From contig JAYMTF010001514.1 in NCBI GenBank assembly GCA_036897485.1, forward strand, positions 1-22,960: a stretch of 22,960 nucleotides of DNA, in the 5' to 3' direction. Shown one piece after another: positions 1 to 10,700 of this stretch; position 1 is the stretch's first letter; each line of letters opens with the position of its first letter. Source of the stretch: Pelargonium nanum. Lineage: Eukaryota; Streptophyta; Magnoliopsida; Geraniales; Geraniaceae. Under the pieces are notes generated by a model, which saw nothing but the letters and a program-made list of their open reading frames with translations, was not told where the DNA came from and did not search any database. The translations under genes and the position numbers were made by a program.

Positions 1-953
1 ATCCCGATGGGTTACATGACGGAGCGGGTTTGTCAGGATCTGGGTGGTGCGGTTGGTCACTTTGTAGAGGCTGATCCGCATAATTTCTGAGGGGGCTGGG
101 GTTCTTTTGCACGGATTTGGGTTCGTTTGGATATGAGGAACCCGCTCCGAAGGAAAGCTAAGATGGAGGTTGCTCACACGGGTAGCCATGTAATTTATTT
201 TCGGTATGAGCGGCTTCCCACATTCTGCTACTATTATGGGTGCCTGGGCAACATTGAGAAAGAGTGTGCTCGGGCAAAAGCTATCTCGGGGTTGGGGGCG
301 GAAAGAGCTTTTGGGGTATTTTTGGTGGCGCCAAAGGGGAGGAGGACATGCCTCGGGCTCAATGGATACGGTATGGGGTGGAATAGCCGTGGAATTGGTG
401 GAGGAGGTACCGGTGTCACCTGCTCTCCAAGAAACTAAGGAAATAGAGCATCAGGTCGTGGTGGTGTTTAAGCGGAAGCGGGGTATCGGGTTGGAGGTGG
501 ATGGCCGGCCGGTTGATGGGCCAAAAAATGGCCATGGCGCGGACCTGGGAGCTTAGGTTCGCGAAGCGTGAAGATAGGGATGAGCGGCTTCCGCGGTAGA
601 ATTAGGTTGCGGGGTCGTCTCGAGTTGTACGGTCTAATTCAGGTAGTGAGGAAAGTCCGGCATTGTTCGACATTGGTAGGACAGGCTGGGGTTACGGCTC
701 TCGGCTTGCTGCATTGGGTAACTTCCAGTCACACAGAGTTTTTTCTCTCTTTTCAAAATCATTTGGTGGAGGTCATGGATATTTCCATGTTTTATTTAGA
801 GTATATTCCTATGTTTCGGATAGATTATTTCCTTGGGTTGTTTGATTGTTTAGGGATTAGAATATTGTGTTTCCTTTATTATCTTGTAATCCCAAATGTT
901 ATTCAGTAATTAAAGTTGAGAGTTTATGGTAAAAATAAAATAAAATAAATAAA
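1..953 (+). mobile_element. LINE fragment: ORF1 C-terminal part, probably with deleted ORF2, and A-rich end
   Basis: Frame 1 from base 1 reads as the C-terminal part of a plant LINE ORF1 (gag-like, DUF4283 family), with the family-typical stretch IPMGYMTERVCQDLG, then a TGA at 88-90, then WVRLDM and a zinc-knuckle region at about 220-280. The knuckle has only the first and last cysteines: the second Cys is Tyr and the His is Asn, so it should not bind zinc. After it the reading frame breaks up, and the remaining 600 bases show no endonuclease or reverse transcriptase. The segment ends in an A-rich tract at 930-953, which looks like a LINE tail. The likely explanation is an internally deleted copy that kept ORF1 and the 3' end. 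The 5' end lies outside the window, so target duplications cannot be checked. It is clearly a different copy from the LINE that follows. Confidence 0.7.
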
Positions 954-1248
954 GATCTTAGAGAAAAGGTAAAATAAGAGGAATGTGATTAATAATCAAC
1001 AACAAATGTACATTTCTAACAATTAAGCGTAATAAGTTTTAAAGTAAGGAAGCATTAGAATTAGGAAATTTGAAACTAACTCAAATTAAGTAGGAGGAAA
1101 AAATAAACCGCGGGCTTCTCTCATCTAGACGGTGAGTACTGTCTTCTAGGGCAAGTTAGGGTTTATCAAGGCATCTAGGGTTTATCGTCGGCGTAGTTTC
1201 AACGGCAAAGGTAGCGACGACAGGGGCGAGCGTACTTCGACGACAATT

Positions 1249-2252
1249 ATGGCAGAATCCACGGCACAAAACCTTGATCAATTAACGCTGGGAGAGGGAG
1301 TTTATGCTCTAAATTATGTAGAGGGAGTCCTTCCAATACAGAAACCGCAAAGGGAGATCTGGGCATTGGTGGGGCGATTTCTATCTGATGCACCAGTGGA
1401 TATTAACAACATGAAACAGAGGATGGCCTCGTATTGGCGTCCTAAGAAGGGAGTTACGATAACTGAGATTGCCAATCCGGGAAGGGTGAAAGGGAAGCAG
1501 TTTCGCTTTCTGTTCGAGTTTTATGCAGAAGAGGACGCGAACAAGGTCATTACAGAGGGGTCATGGTTATATAACGGTAAGATTTTCATTATAAAGAAAC
1601 TCGAGGATGGCAAGAATCCAATAACGACTGAACTGTGGTCAATCAGTATATGGGTTCAGGCACGAGGACTAACAAAAGGCCTCGGATCAAAACGTCTTTG
1701 TCAAGATATGGGTAATACTATGGGAAAATTCATGGAGATAGATCAGTTGAGTTTCCGGGAAAGTTGGAGATCCTATATGTGCTTTCGTATAGTCTTTGAT
1801 GTCCGCCAACCTTTGTGCATAATGATTATAGTAAACTTAGCAGGCAGGGGGAGTGCGAAAATAGAATTCTGTTACGAAAAGCTTCCTGTTTTCTGCTTCT
1901 ATTGTGGCAGAATTGGGCATATAGAAAAAGACTGTGATCGTCTAAAGGCAAATCCGTATGCTGGTCCAGACAGGCTATATTGATGAAACTCACGGCCTCT
2001 TGAGCTCGCGGATCAACGGCAGGCGACCAGTGGGTTCGGGCTTATGACGATCCTGATGACATGTGGGATGATAAGGAACCAATGGATACAACTCCGATCA
2101 ATACCGCAGCGATACTAGAAGCAGAATCGTCTGGCGACTTAACGGCTGTAGTCCAGCGAATAAGGGAGGAGTTGGAAGAGAAAATTTCAAACAACGATTC
2201 AAAAAACTTGCAATCGGCGGGTCTGTCCAAACAGATCCGCCCGGATCAATGA
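1249..2252 (+). pseudogene. LINE ORF1, DUF4283 plus CCHC zinc-knuckle nucleic-acid-binding protein, frameshifted
   Basis: The ATG at 1249 opens 244 codons to a TGA at 1981-1983. Residues about 35-150 match the plant DUF4283 ORF1 domain in pattern (EIWALVGRFLSD; FRFLFEFYAEEDANKV; SISIWVQARGL). Residues 216-229 form an intact zinc knuckle C-X2-C-X4-H-X4-C (C216, C219, H224, C229). The protein would coat the element RNA. The open frame then shifts: from about 2030 an acidic tail typical of this protein (YDDPDDMWDDKEPMDTTP) continues in another frame to a stop at 2250-2252, so a small indel lies between about 1975 and 2030. The terminal TGA overlaps the ORF2 start as ATGA. Two shorter readings of this region are pieces of this one gene. 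Confidence 0.85.
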
Positions 2253-5200
2253 GTCTACTTTCTTGGAACTGTCGTGGGATGGGCAACCCACGAACAGTTC
2301 GGGTCTCGTACGATCTCGTACGGACCAAAAAGCCTGATTTGGTTTTCTTACTTGAATCCAAACGATCTCGTGTGGAATTGGAAGGCATTCGAGCTAAACT
2401 TGGTATGGCAGGCTGCTTCGCTGTAGATAGTGTGGGTCGTAGCGGGGGTCTTGCCCTATTTTGAAATTCAAAGGTGGGAGTTTTTTTGTTAAAAAGATCA
2501 AATTTCTACATTGATGTTCACGTAATAAAAAAAGATTGGGGTCAGTGGAGAGTAACCGGTTTCTATGGTGAGCCGGATAGAACAAAACGATCACTTTCTT
2601 GGGATCGTTTACGAGAACAGGGGTCTGGTTCATCGATGTCGTGAATATGTGTAGGGGACTTCAATGATATACTGTTTGACTACGAAAAATCAGGAGGGAA
2701 CCCGCAACCACGGACTCTTATGGACGGATTTGTGAAAGCTTTAAATGATACGGGTCTTTCGGATTTAGAGTCTGAAGGATATGAATACACGTGGAGGAGG
2801 GGTTGTGGGGAGAATGTGAGCATCGAAGAGCGTCTTGATCGAGCTCTTGGTTCGGCAGCTTGGCATGCACATTTTGGGCAGTGGAAGGTTCAAGTACTCC
2901 CTTTCATAACATCAGACCACGCCCCGTTGTGGATCTTCCCTGGTACGGACACAAGTAAATGCAGGTCCCACCGATTTCGATTCGAAGATATATGGCTTGA
3001 GAAATCGGAGTGTGAGCAAATTATAAAGGAAAATTGGGTAGGCAATTCGATCCTGGAGAACATTGCAAAATGTAGCGGTTCATTATATAGTTGGGGACAG
3101 AATTTAGTAAAGCTATTAAATGCAAAAGTCCGGAATGCAAGCAATCGGCTGGAGCGTCTAGCGGCTCGATCGGACCCAGCTGGTCGGAAATTAGCAGAAG
3201 AGGCACGATCCGTATATCTTGATTTACTTCACAAGCAAGAAATTTATTGGAAACAAAAGTCCAAATCTCATTGGCTGGCAAAAGGTGATTCAAATTCCAA
3301 AATTTTCCACCGTTTTGCTTCAACTCGCAAGCGTACGAACAAAATAGAAAGATTTCGAGCCGAGGATGGTACTTGGGTGGAATATACGAACGACATTCGT
3401 CAACTAATGGTGGACCACTTCATGCGTCAATTTCGCTCACGGGGCGTGGGAGGTAATGAAATATTGGAAGCTATAAGGTCGCAGGTCTCGGCTGAGCAGA
3501 ATGATGAATTAATTCGGGAAGTAAGTGAGTCGGAGGTCCGGACTGCGATTTTTGATATGGGAGCAGACAAAGCCCCGAGTCCTGACGGGATGAACCCTGC
3601 TTTTTATAAAAAAAAAATTTGGCATATAGTAGGTCCTGATGTGACAAAAGCCTGCGCACAGTATATCGATTCGTGTTCTTTTCCGGACAGCTTGAATGAC
3701 ACAAATCTGGTTATGATCCCGTAAAAAACAACTCCCCAATCCATGAATGATCTTCGCCCAATTGCCCTCTGCAATGTTTTATACAAAGTGGTATCAAAAG
3801 TGTTGGCAAATCGTCTAAAAGTTCTGCTCCCATCGATTATATCCCCGAACCAGAGTGCGTTTGTGCCAGGACGTCTGATTATTGATAATTTCTGCATTGC
3901 GAACAAGGTCTTTCACTTCCTAAAAAGAAAGACTCAAGGCAAGGATAAATGGTGCGCCCTAAAACTAGACATAGCCAAGGCATACAATAGTGTAGAGTGG
4001 CCTTTTCTGGAAGCAGTTATGCGTAGTATGGGCTTCGGGGCGCGGTGGATCCGTATTATGATGTTGTGTGTCTCCTCAGTTCGTTTTCGGGTTGACTTTG
4101 AAGGTGAGACGTCAGATATTTTCTTCCCGAAAAGAGGAATTCGTCAGGGCGACCCATTATCTCCATATTTGTTCTTATTATGCGCAGAAGGCTTATCTGC
4201 TCTTATTCGATCTCGTGAGGAGCAAGGTTTGATTCATAGCTGTAAAATTGCAAGAACTGCCCCGGGTATCTCTCATCTCTTTTTCGCCGATGACGCGTTG
4301 ATATTCTTTAAAGCGGATAAAGAGGATGGGTCGCATGTAAAACAACTGCTGAAGTTGTATGAAGAATGCTCCGTTCAGTGCGTTAATTATCATAAGTCAA
4401 CATTAATGTTTAGTTCAAACACGAGCGCCGATCTACACACTTATATCAGCGAGCTTCTTATGGTACCGATGGTCGACACGTTTACGTCATATTTGGGAGC
4501 CCCGGTGGGCTTCGACAGTCAGAAAGTCCGTGTGCTATCGGATATCATTGAGCGGGTGCGGTCTCGGATATCAACCTGGTCGACAAAGATTTTATCAAAG
4601 GCGAGTCGGGAAGTGCTTATAAAATCCGTGGCTCAGGCAGTCCCAATTTATGTTATGGGCTTTTATTTACTCCAGTTTCTATTTGCGCTAAAATTGAAGC
4701 TCTGCTCAATGAACTCTGGTGGAAAACTGGAAGCAAAACGAATAAAGAAGTATATTGGGCTAGATGGGATTTGCTATGTGAAGGAAAAGTGGTGGGCGGC
4801 TTGGGTTATCGTCGATTTCGTGAGTTTAATTTGGCGTTACTGGGAAAGCTGGTTTGGCGCTTGCTAACCAATCCGAAATCTCTACTCAGTTCTGTGTTCA
4901 AATCAAAATATTACCCAGATTGCTCAATTCTTGAGGCCCAAATTGGTTGTAACCCGAGTTTCATATGGAGAAGCATACACGCAACAATTCGAGTTATTAC
5001 GGAGGGTAGCGTAATCCGTATGGGGTCGGGTGAAAATACGAATGCTTATAACAGTGCTTGGATTCCCACTATACTAGGACACAAGCCACTGTTGGCTGAT
5101 GGTATACGACCAGAAGACTGCGAGGGCTTACGAGTCTGTGACCTGCGGGACCAATATTCAGGGGAATGGGATGTGGAGTCTCTGAAGCACTGGTTTTCCG

Positions 5201-6352
5201 TGGATACGTGGAAGGAGATCATTCGAATTCCATTAAGTTGTAGAAGTTCGCCAGATATATGGTCATGGAAAGGGGAGAAGTCTGGTAATTACTCTGTTAA
5301 GAGTGCATATCGCATGCTAACTATTGCGCCAGGCACGGCAGGAGGGAACCCGAGCTGGAAGAAATTATGGTCCCTTCGAATCCAAGGCAATGTGAAATTT
5401 TTTATGTGGAGGGTTCTAAATAATTCTCTCCCGGTGCTCTCGAATCTGATCAACCGTCGAGTCGAGGTACATCTTGATTGCCCTCGGTGTGGTATAATGA
5501 CAAAGACGACTTTTCACTGTTTGTTTCAATGCCATTTTGCCCAAGGTGTATGGCGGTTGGTGGGACTAGAAGGAGCAGTGTTGTCATGCAGTAATCCTTG
5601 GGAATGGTTTGGTGAGATGTGCAGATTCAATGACCCTGAGCTTTTGTGTCGAGCAATTTATTTATGTTGGGGCATTTGGAAGACTAGAAATGATGGTGTA
5701 TGGAAGAAAGTATGGAAGTCCCGTGAAGAAGTTCTGAGTTTAGCAGAAGTGGTGTTTGATTCATGAAAAAAAACCCAGATTTCTAGCAGGAAGCCAAGCG
5801 GATCCCAGATCATATCAGATCCGTGCGGTGAAGTGCCAGGCGTAGGGGCGACGGCACAATGGGAACCGTCACAACGTGGGATGCTCAAGGTCAATGTTGA
5901 CGGAGCAATTTTTGAAGAAGAAGGAAAATCAGGTGGAGCCTGGGTCATTCGCGACTATACATGCCGAGTCTGGGGTGGAGGAAGAGTAAGTTGGTCCGGT
6001 ATTAGCGAGCCTCGAATTGCTGAAGCTATTACAATTTGAGAAGCTGAGTTGGATCGAGATCAGAGGATGAGGCTCTTTGATTATTGAATCAGACGCGGAG
6101 GAAGTGGTGAATGCTTTGCAGACCAAAGGGGAGGGTTATTACAGTGCCTTGGGTCTGACTGTTCAGGACATTATGTCCATTTCGGTTGATTTTATTTCAG
6201 TTGTTTTTCAGTGGGTCAGTTGGTTTGCGAACCAGGTGGCACATGCTTTAGCTAGGTCGTCTGTTATTGTGTCAGGCACGGAGGGTTGGATAGGCTTACA
6301 ACCTCTTTTTGATGTTTCTCAATTGTTAGTTTCGGATCTACCGTTTAATTAA
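2249..6352 (+). pseudogene. LINE ORF2 polyprotein (endonuclease - reverse transcriptase - zf-RVT - RNase H), broken
   Basis: About 1,367 codons, the normal size for plant LINE ORF2. Domains in order: EEP endonuclease (SWNCRG at about 2261; catalytic-type Glu in LLESK; GDFND near 2654; SDH at 2912-2920); reverse transcriptase (NDLRPIALCNVLYK from 3746; LDIAKAYNSVEW; RQGDPLSPYLF; FADD at 4283-4294); zf-RVT with CPRC...HCLFQC near 5476-5540; RNase H with NVDG near 5895, AEA near 6020 and ESD near 6083. Lesions: TGA 2462-2464, TGA 2642-2644, TAA 3722-3724, a one-base loss at about 4670-4675, TGA 5764-5766, TGA 6037-6039, and a frameshift between 6040 and 6076. The first two stops sit where the family has Trp, so TGG to TGA changes are likely. 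The RT core motifs remain, apart from Asn in place of the usual Asp in KAYD. Confidence 0.92.
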
Positions 6353-6373
6353 TAAATCGAGACTTATTCCGTT

Positions 6374-6424
6374 AAAAAAAAAAGTAGGATTGAAAATTGC
6401 TAAAAAAATAGTAGGATTGAAAAT
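6374..6424 (+). repeat. LINE poly(A) tail followed by a 27-base duplication
   Basis: Ten A residues at 6374-6383 close the LINE. Immediately after, GTAGGATTGAAAAT occurs at 6384-6397 and again at 6411-6424, spaced 27 bases apart with an A-rich stretch between. This could be a local tandem duplication formed at insertion, or slippage at the junction. The first copy also resembles the 5' flank of the LINE at 1088. Confidence 0.6.
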
Positions 6425-6429
6425 ATGCA

Positions 6430-6880
6430 TACAGTATACAACTTCAAATGATAACATTTATACTGTCATTTAAATTTGAAGTAATAAATTTCAAATGAAA
6501 TTCAAGTACTTGCAAATTTGCAAATTCAAGTACTGGTGTTCATGGTCAGTGAACCACAGTGAGCAACCCAACCCAAAGTTCTCGGGTTGAACTATTTTAA
6601 CTCATGAGCCGCCCATTAAATGGAAAATACTAGCGGGTTAACCTACGGGTTGGCGGGGTTGCTAACAATATTTCGGGTTAATCGTGATCTATAGTGGCGG
6701 ATCTATAATATTACGTGAGTAAGTGCACTATATTATAAAATAAACATAAGTGATGCTACCCGAAAGTTATAAGGTTGAACCGAGACCCGGTTACTAGCCA
6801 ACCCGATAATCGAGTCAAACTCGGCAAAAAAGTGACCCGGTTGTATGATTTTGCCCGGCTTATGAAGTTTGGCAATATTT
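6430..6880. repeat. Old dispersed repeat, hAT-like character, no coding sequence
   Basis: No gene is visible. Bases 6498-6510 and 6522-6534 repeat AAATTCAAGTACT around the palindrome TTGCAAATTTGCAA. From about 6560 the sequence is studded with CGGGTT and AACCCG motifs in opposite orientations: left-half CGGGTTGGC near 6650 pairs with right-half GCCAACCCG near 6800. Loose inverted arrangements of this kind are common in decayed plant hAT-type elements. No clean terminal repeat or 8-bp target duplication was found, so the class is a guess. Confidence 0.35.
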
Positions 6881-6884
6881 TGGA

Positions 6885-6970
6885 TGGGCCAGCATAATTT
6901 TGATTGGATTTCAATTTAAATAAAGAAAAGAGAAGAGTATCATGGAAGAATGGCCCATGTTATTGGCCCA
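6885..6970 (+). promoter_or_regulatory. Three site II (TGGGCC/GGCCCA) motifs upstream of the NOC2-like gene
   Basis: TGGGCC lies at 6885-6890 and its complement GGCCCA at 6952-6957 and 6965-6970. Site II motifs, bound by TCP-type factors, are known to be enriched in plant promoters of ribosomal-protein and ribosome-biogenesis genes, often with a telo-box. Their clustering within 86 bases, ahead of a gene with that function and of a telo-box near 7311, supports a promoter here. Confidence 0.6.
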
Positions 6971-7019
6971 CATAACAAAAATTAAAGAAATTAAAACCTA
7001 ATTTAACAACTCAGTTCCA

Positions 7020-7741
7020 CACATTAGCCGCAAAACATGCTTCTCTAGTTCTCTGCGAGTTCGACGACACCGACGTTACAGGTTTGCGTTTTTGTTTTTG
7101 TTTTTTTTTTCTTCTCTTTACTTATTGTAGAAGATGAACCGGCTAACCCAGCTCTGATTTGACCGGATTTCTCCGGGTCTGGCCGATTTTAATCACCATT
7201 CCGAGTCAATTTAGATTCAGACCGCCAAGCTCACCGGGTCCCGGTTCAACCTCGAACCGTCCGGCTCTGTCCGATTTTGGAAACACTAGAGTAGCTCTAA
7301 ACCCTCCCCATTAGGGTTTTAGCGCTAGCCTCTTTTTTTCCTCTCTCATTCCCAAGGTAACGTGAGCTCTTCTCTTCTTCTTTTTTTCGATTTTTGTTGG
7401 ATTTACCTTCACAATTTTTCCAGAAACTTTTAGAACGTTTTACAAATTTATGCTCGATTTTAAGTATAGATTTTTGGACGACTTGTGATTCTATCAATAT
7501 TTTCTTGTCTTGCTTAGCAAAAAGCTTGTTGTAGCTTGAAAATTTGGATGTTTTTGCTTCTGTTTATTTAATTGGACATTTGTGTAATCTATGGGGATGT
7601 TAAGTGACCTGGAATGTGAAATCTTTGATTTGTGGTTTTGAGTGGATAGGGAACAATTTGAAACATTGTTTATTCCTCTACTTGACAGAGCTGCATAGCA
7701 ACTGACTGGTGGTGCCTTCCTCCATAACTTGAGCTTTCAAA
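7020..7741 (+). other. Promoter-proximal and 5' UTR region of the NOC2-like gene, with a likely leader intron
   Basis: No coding sequence precedes the ATG at 7742; an in-frame TGA at 7730-7732 closes the frame upstream. CCCAAG|gtaacg at 7356/7357 and ttgacag|AGC at 7688/7689 define a likely leader intron of 332 bases with a T-rich body. An earlier short intron (about 7081-7129, ACAG|gtttgc to ttgtag) is possible if transcription starts near 7020. Bases about 7138-7270 are rich in CCGG, GGTTCAACC and GGTCC motifs like dispersed repeats in other dicots, so the leader may contain repeat-derived sequence. The exact transcription start cannot be read. Confidence 0.5.
7297..7319 (+). promoter_or_regulatory. 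Telo-box pair in the 5' region of the NOC2-like gene
   Basis: CTAAACCCT at 7297-7305 is followed by TTAGGGTTT at 7311-7319, the exact complement of the telo-box AAACCCTAA. Telo-boxes together with site II motifs are known co-regulators of plant translation and ribosome-assembly genes. The pair lies shortly before a good splice donor at 7357, so it may be in the promoter or in the 5' UTR. Confidence 0.55.
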
Positions 7742-10700
7742 ATGGGGATGGAAGATACAGGTTTCTACTCTTTATGCCTTTGGCTTCATTTTTTTGTGTG
7801 CGTTGGTAAGCAATGTGGTTTATTTTTGCTAATTTATTGTTTTTTTTCAATAATAGTTGACAATTCAGACTATGAATTAAGTGATGAAGATAATGTAGAA
7901 GATGCTAATTCAGACTATGAATTAAGTGAAGAAAACCATGAAGAAGATGGTACAACCTCGAAGCCGCGGAAAAAGGCTAAAGAGCACATGAATCAGTTAC
8001 AGAGACTTCCTGAAAAGGTTAGAGGTTATGGGTGTGAGTTATGCTGAAGATATCATATCATATCCTTCATAATATTGGAATGATATAGCTTTAGGGAATT
8101 GTTTCTATTAGTATCATTTTGGTTTAATTGTTCAGATGAAATTCATAAATTGGATAGCTTGATTAAAGATGTCTCCAAAGAGGTAGAAGTTTGTGCACTC
8201 TTTCTCTTATGGATGCATGGACTTGACTGTATTAGTTTGTTTCTTCTGAATCCTATATAGCAATGAGCTTTCCTATTTCTGTTTTCATATTTTTTGCTAT
8301 TAAAAAAAAATTATTCATGGATTGAGGAAAATATACAATGAATGACAATAGTCCTGTAAAGTGAAAGGAGAAGTTACGCTGGGAACTAGAAAGCCAATAG
8401 AAGGTAGACAAACCATTTTGGTTGCAAGCACTTACATTTTAATGTGCTGTATTTTATACTACAAGCTATTACTGTTGCTGGAATTGGCCGATGTCATAAA
8501 TTCTTGACTAAATCATAGTAAAACTGGAATTGATATTTTAACAACTTTGATAAAGAACAAGGAATCAAATGACTTTCAAAATCAGGAGAAAGTATTTTTG
8601 TAGAAGCTTCTTTCCGCATTATTGGAGCTAGTGATGATAATATGGTCCTTGGTGCGTATTTGTTTATGTCCAGTACATAGCTGAAGGCACATCTATTAAA
8701 TGAAATAGAGAACTACAATTTTGTTAGCAAGGCTAGTGGCATTGAGTAATGGTTTTATTGGTAGATTATAGAGGCTTTCCCAATCAACAGAAATAAAGAA
8801 GGAAAGAATTCTTCTACTGCTTTTGCATCACCAGGTTACTGGCTACAAAATGGAGTACCCAGCCTCAAATGTGGGAGAGAGAGAGAGTTTTGAAATAGAA
8901 TCTGTTTTTGCTATGCTGTAGTAACTGCTGATGTGTGCCTTAAATTAATGCATTTTGAAGAATGATTTCAAATTCAACTGTAAATACTGAATTGTCTAGG
9001 TAATTAATTTATTTGCTCGATTGTGACATGTTCCTGCTATTGTAGAGTGTAGACTTGCAGTTTTAATGAACTGATTTTTATTTGCAGGACCCAGAATTTT
9101 ATCAATTTTTGAAAGAGCATGCGAAGGAGCTATTAGATTTCAATGATGAGGATATTGATGTGAGTGTAATTCTTGTGCTTACTGATTCTATTTGGCAATG
9201 GCATTCTAGTCAAATGGACCAATGAAATGTGTTGCAAATCTGTGCAGGAAGATGCTGACACTGACTTGGAGGAAGCGGAATTTCAAGCAGACGAGGAAAC
9301 TCAAGATAAGGGAGAGAAACCACCTGAAAAGATTTTAACTACTGCAATGGTTGATTCCTGGTGTGACTCAATTCGGGAGAATGGGAGGTTAGGTGCAGTT
9401 CGTTCTCTTATGAGAGCTTTCAGGACTGCATGCCATTATGGTGATGATAGCGGGGACGATTCTGCGACAAAGTTCAGTGTCATGTCTAGTAGTGTCTTTA
9501 ATAAAATAATGTTATTTGTTTTAAATGAAATGGATGGTATTCTTAGAAAGTTGTTTAAACTTCCAACTTCTGGAGGAAAGAAAGAGACTATAAAAGATCT
9601 CATGACCACAAAGCATTGGAATAGTTATAACCACCTAGTCAAGTCATATCTTGGAAATGCCTTGCACGTCCTGAACCAAATGACGGATACGGAAATGATA
9701 TCATTTACAATACGGCGTCTCAAATATTCATCCATATTTCTGGCTGCTTTTCCAAGCCTTTTAAGGAAGTACATTAAGGTATGCACTGAGCTACTAATCA
9801 TTTGTTTAAGTTAATGATTTCTGAGTGGTTATTGCTATTTTGGTTTCGGAAACAACCTCAATGCAAAAACAGGGGTAAGACTCTGTACATAAATGCCCCT
9901 CCCTTGACCCCACAACGGTGGGAGTCCTCGTGCACTAGGCTTGTGGACTTGGGACCTATTTTCTAATTATGAAGTTCTATATATATTGCTTGCGATCTAG
10001 TATTGTGTTGTCTACTTTTGATCCATATATGTCTGATTAAGTAACAATCTGAACCAACATGTTGTAGGATCTTAAGAATTTTGTGGAATTATTTATATAT
10101 CAAGCTGGTTGACTCTTAACATTTTTTTCTCTGGTTGCAGATTCTCTATCTATTAGTAATTTTAGGTTTAGGCTTCAGAGCTTGGCTCTATGTGATTCTT
10201 ATTTTGAATGAACAGATATGAAGTAATTTAATTGTGCATTTCATGTGTATATACACGCATTTGAAATGTTTTGTCAACAATTTATTACATAATTTCCTAT
10301 ATCCATTATTCGCTAGTAAAAATTATTTCCTTTTCACCTTTTCCAGGTTGTCCTACACTTTTGGGGTACTGGGGGAGGTGCCCTACCTGTTGTTTCATTT
10401 TTATTTTTGAGGGATATATGCATTCGACTGGGTTCTGATTGTATAGATGAATGCTTCAAAGGGATATACAAAGCCTATGTTTTGAACAGCCAGTTTGTAA
10501 ATGCTGTGAAGTTACAACATATCCAATTTCTAGGGAATTGTGTCATTGAACTTCTTGGCGTCGACCTCCCAACCGCATATCAACATGCTTTTGTTTTCAT
10601 TCGGCAATTGGGTATGATTTTACGGGAGGCAATCACAATGAAAACTAAGGTATGTAATCAGCTTTTCTAAAAGAAATATAATTTGTTGTTCATGCAATTT

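Larger units (their letters stand above)
1108..6383 (+). mobile_element. Near full-length, inactivated L1-type plant LINE (non-LTR retrotransposon)
   Basis: The order is a GC-richer leader (about 1108-1248), ORF1 (1249-2252), ORF2 (2249-6352), a 31-base 3' segment and a poly(A) run at 6374-6383. No LTRs flank it. Such elements copy themselves by target-primed reverse transcription using the ORF2 endonuclease and RT. The left edge is inferred: AAGTAGGA at 1088-1095 matches AAGTAGGA at 6382-6389 just after the poly(A), and both continue into A-rich sequence, so they may be a decayed target-site duplication. ORF1 has at least one frameshift and ORF2 has several stops and frameshifts, so it cannot move by itself. 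It sits about 1.3 kb upstream of the NOC2-like start codon, in the same direction. Confidence 0.9.

Noticed and set aside
3743..5766. Separate reverse-transcriptase and zf-RVT genes
   Set aside because: They are parts of one ORF2 split by a stop at 3722 and a one-base loss near 4672.
7297..7497. Lys-rich minus-strand open frame
   Set aside because: It is the complement of pyrimidine-rich leader and intron sequence of the NOC2-like gene, with no family resemblance.
7806..7856. Alternative donor gtaag in the first coding intron of the NOC2-like gene
   Set aside because: It would leave a 51-base intron, shorter than plants usually splice, and put a hydrophobic stretch into an acidic N terminus. 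Kept only as an isoform possibility.
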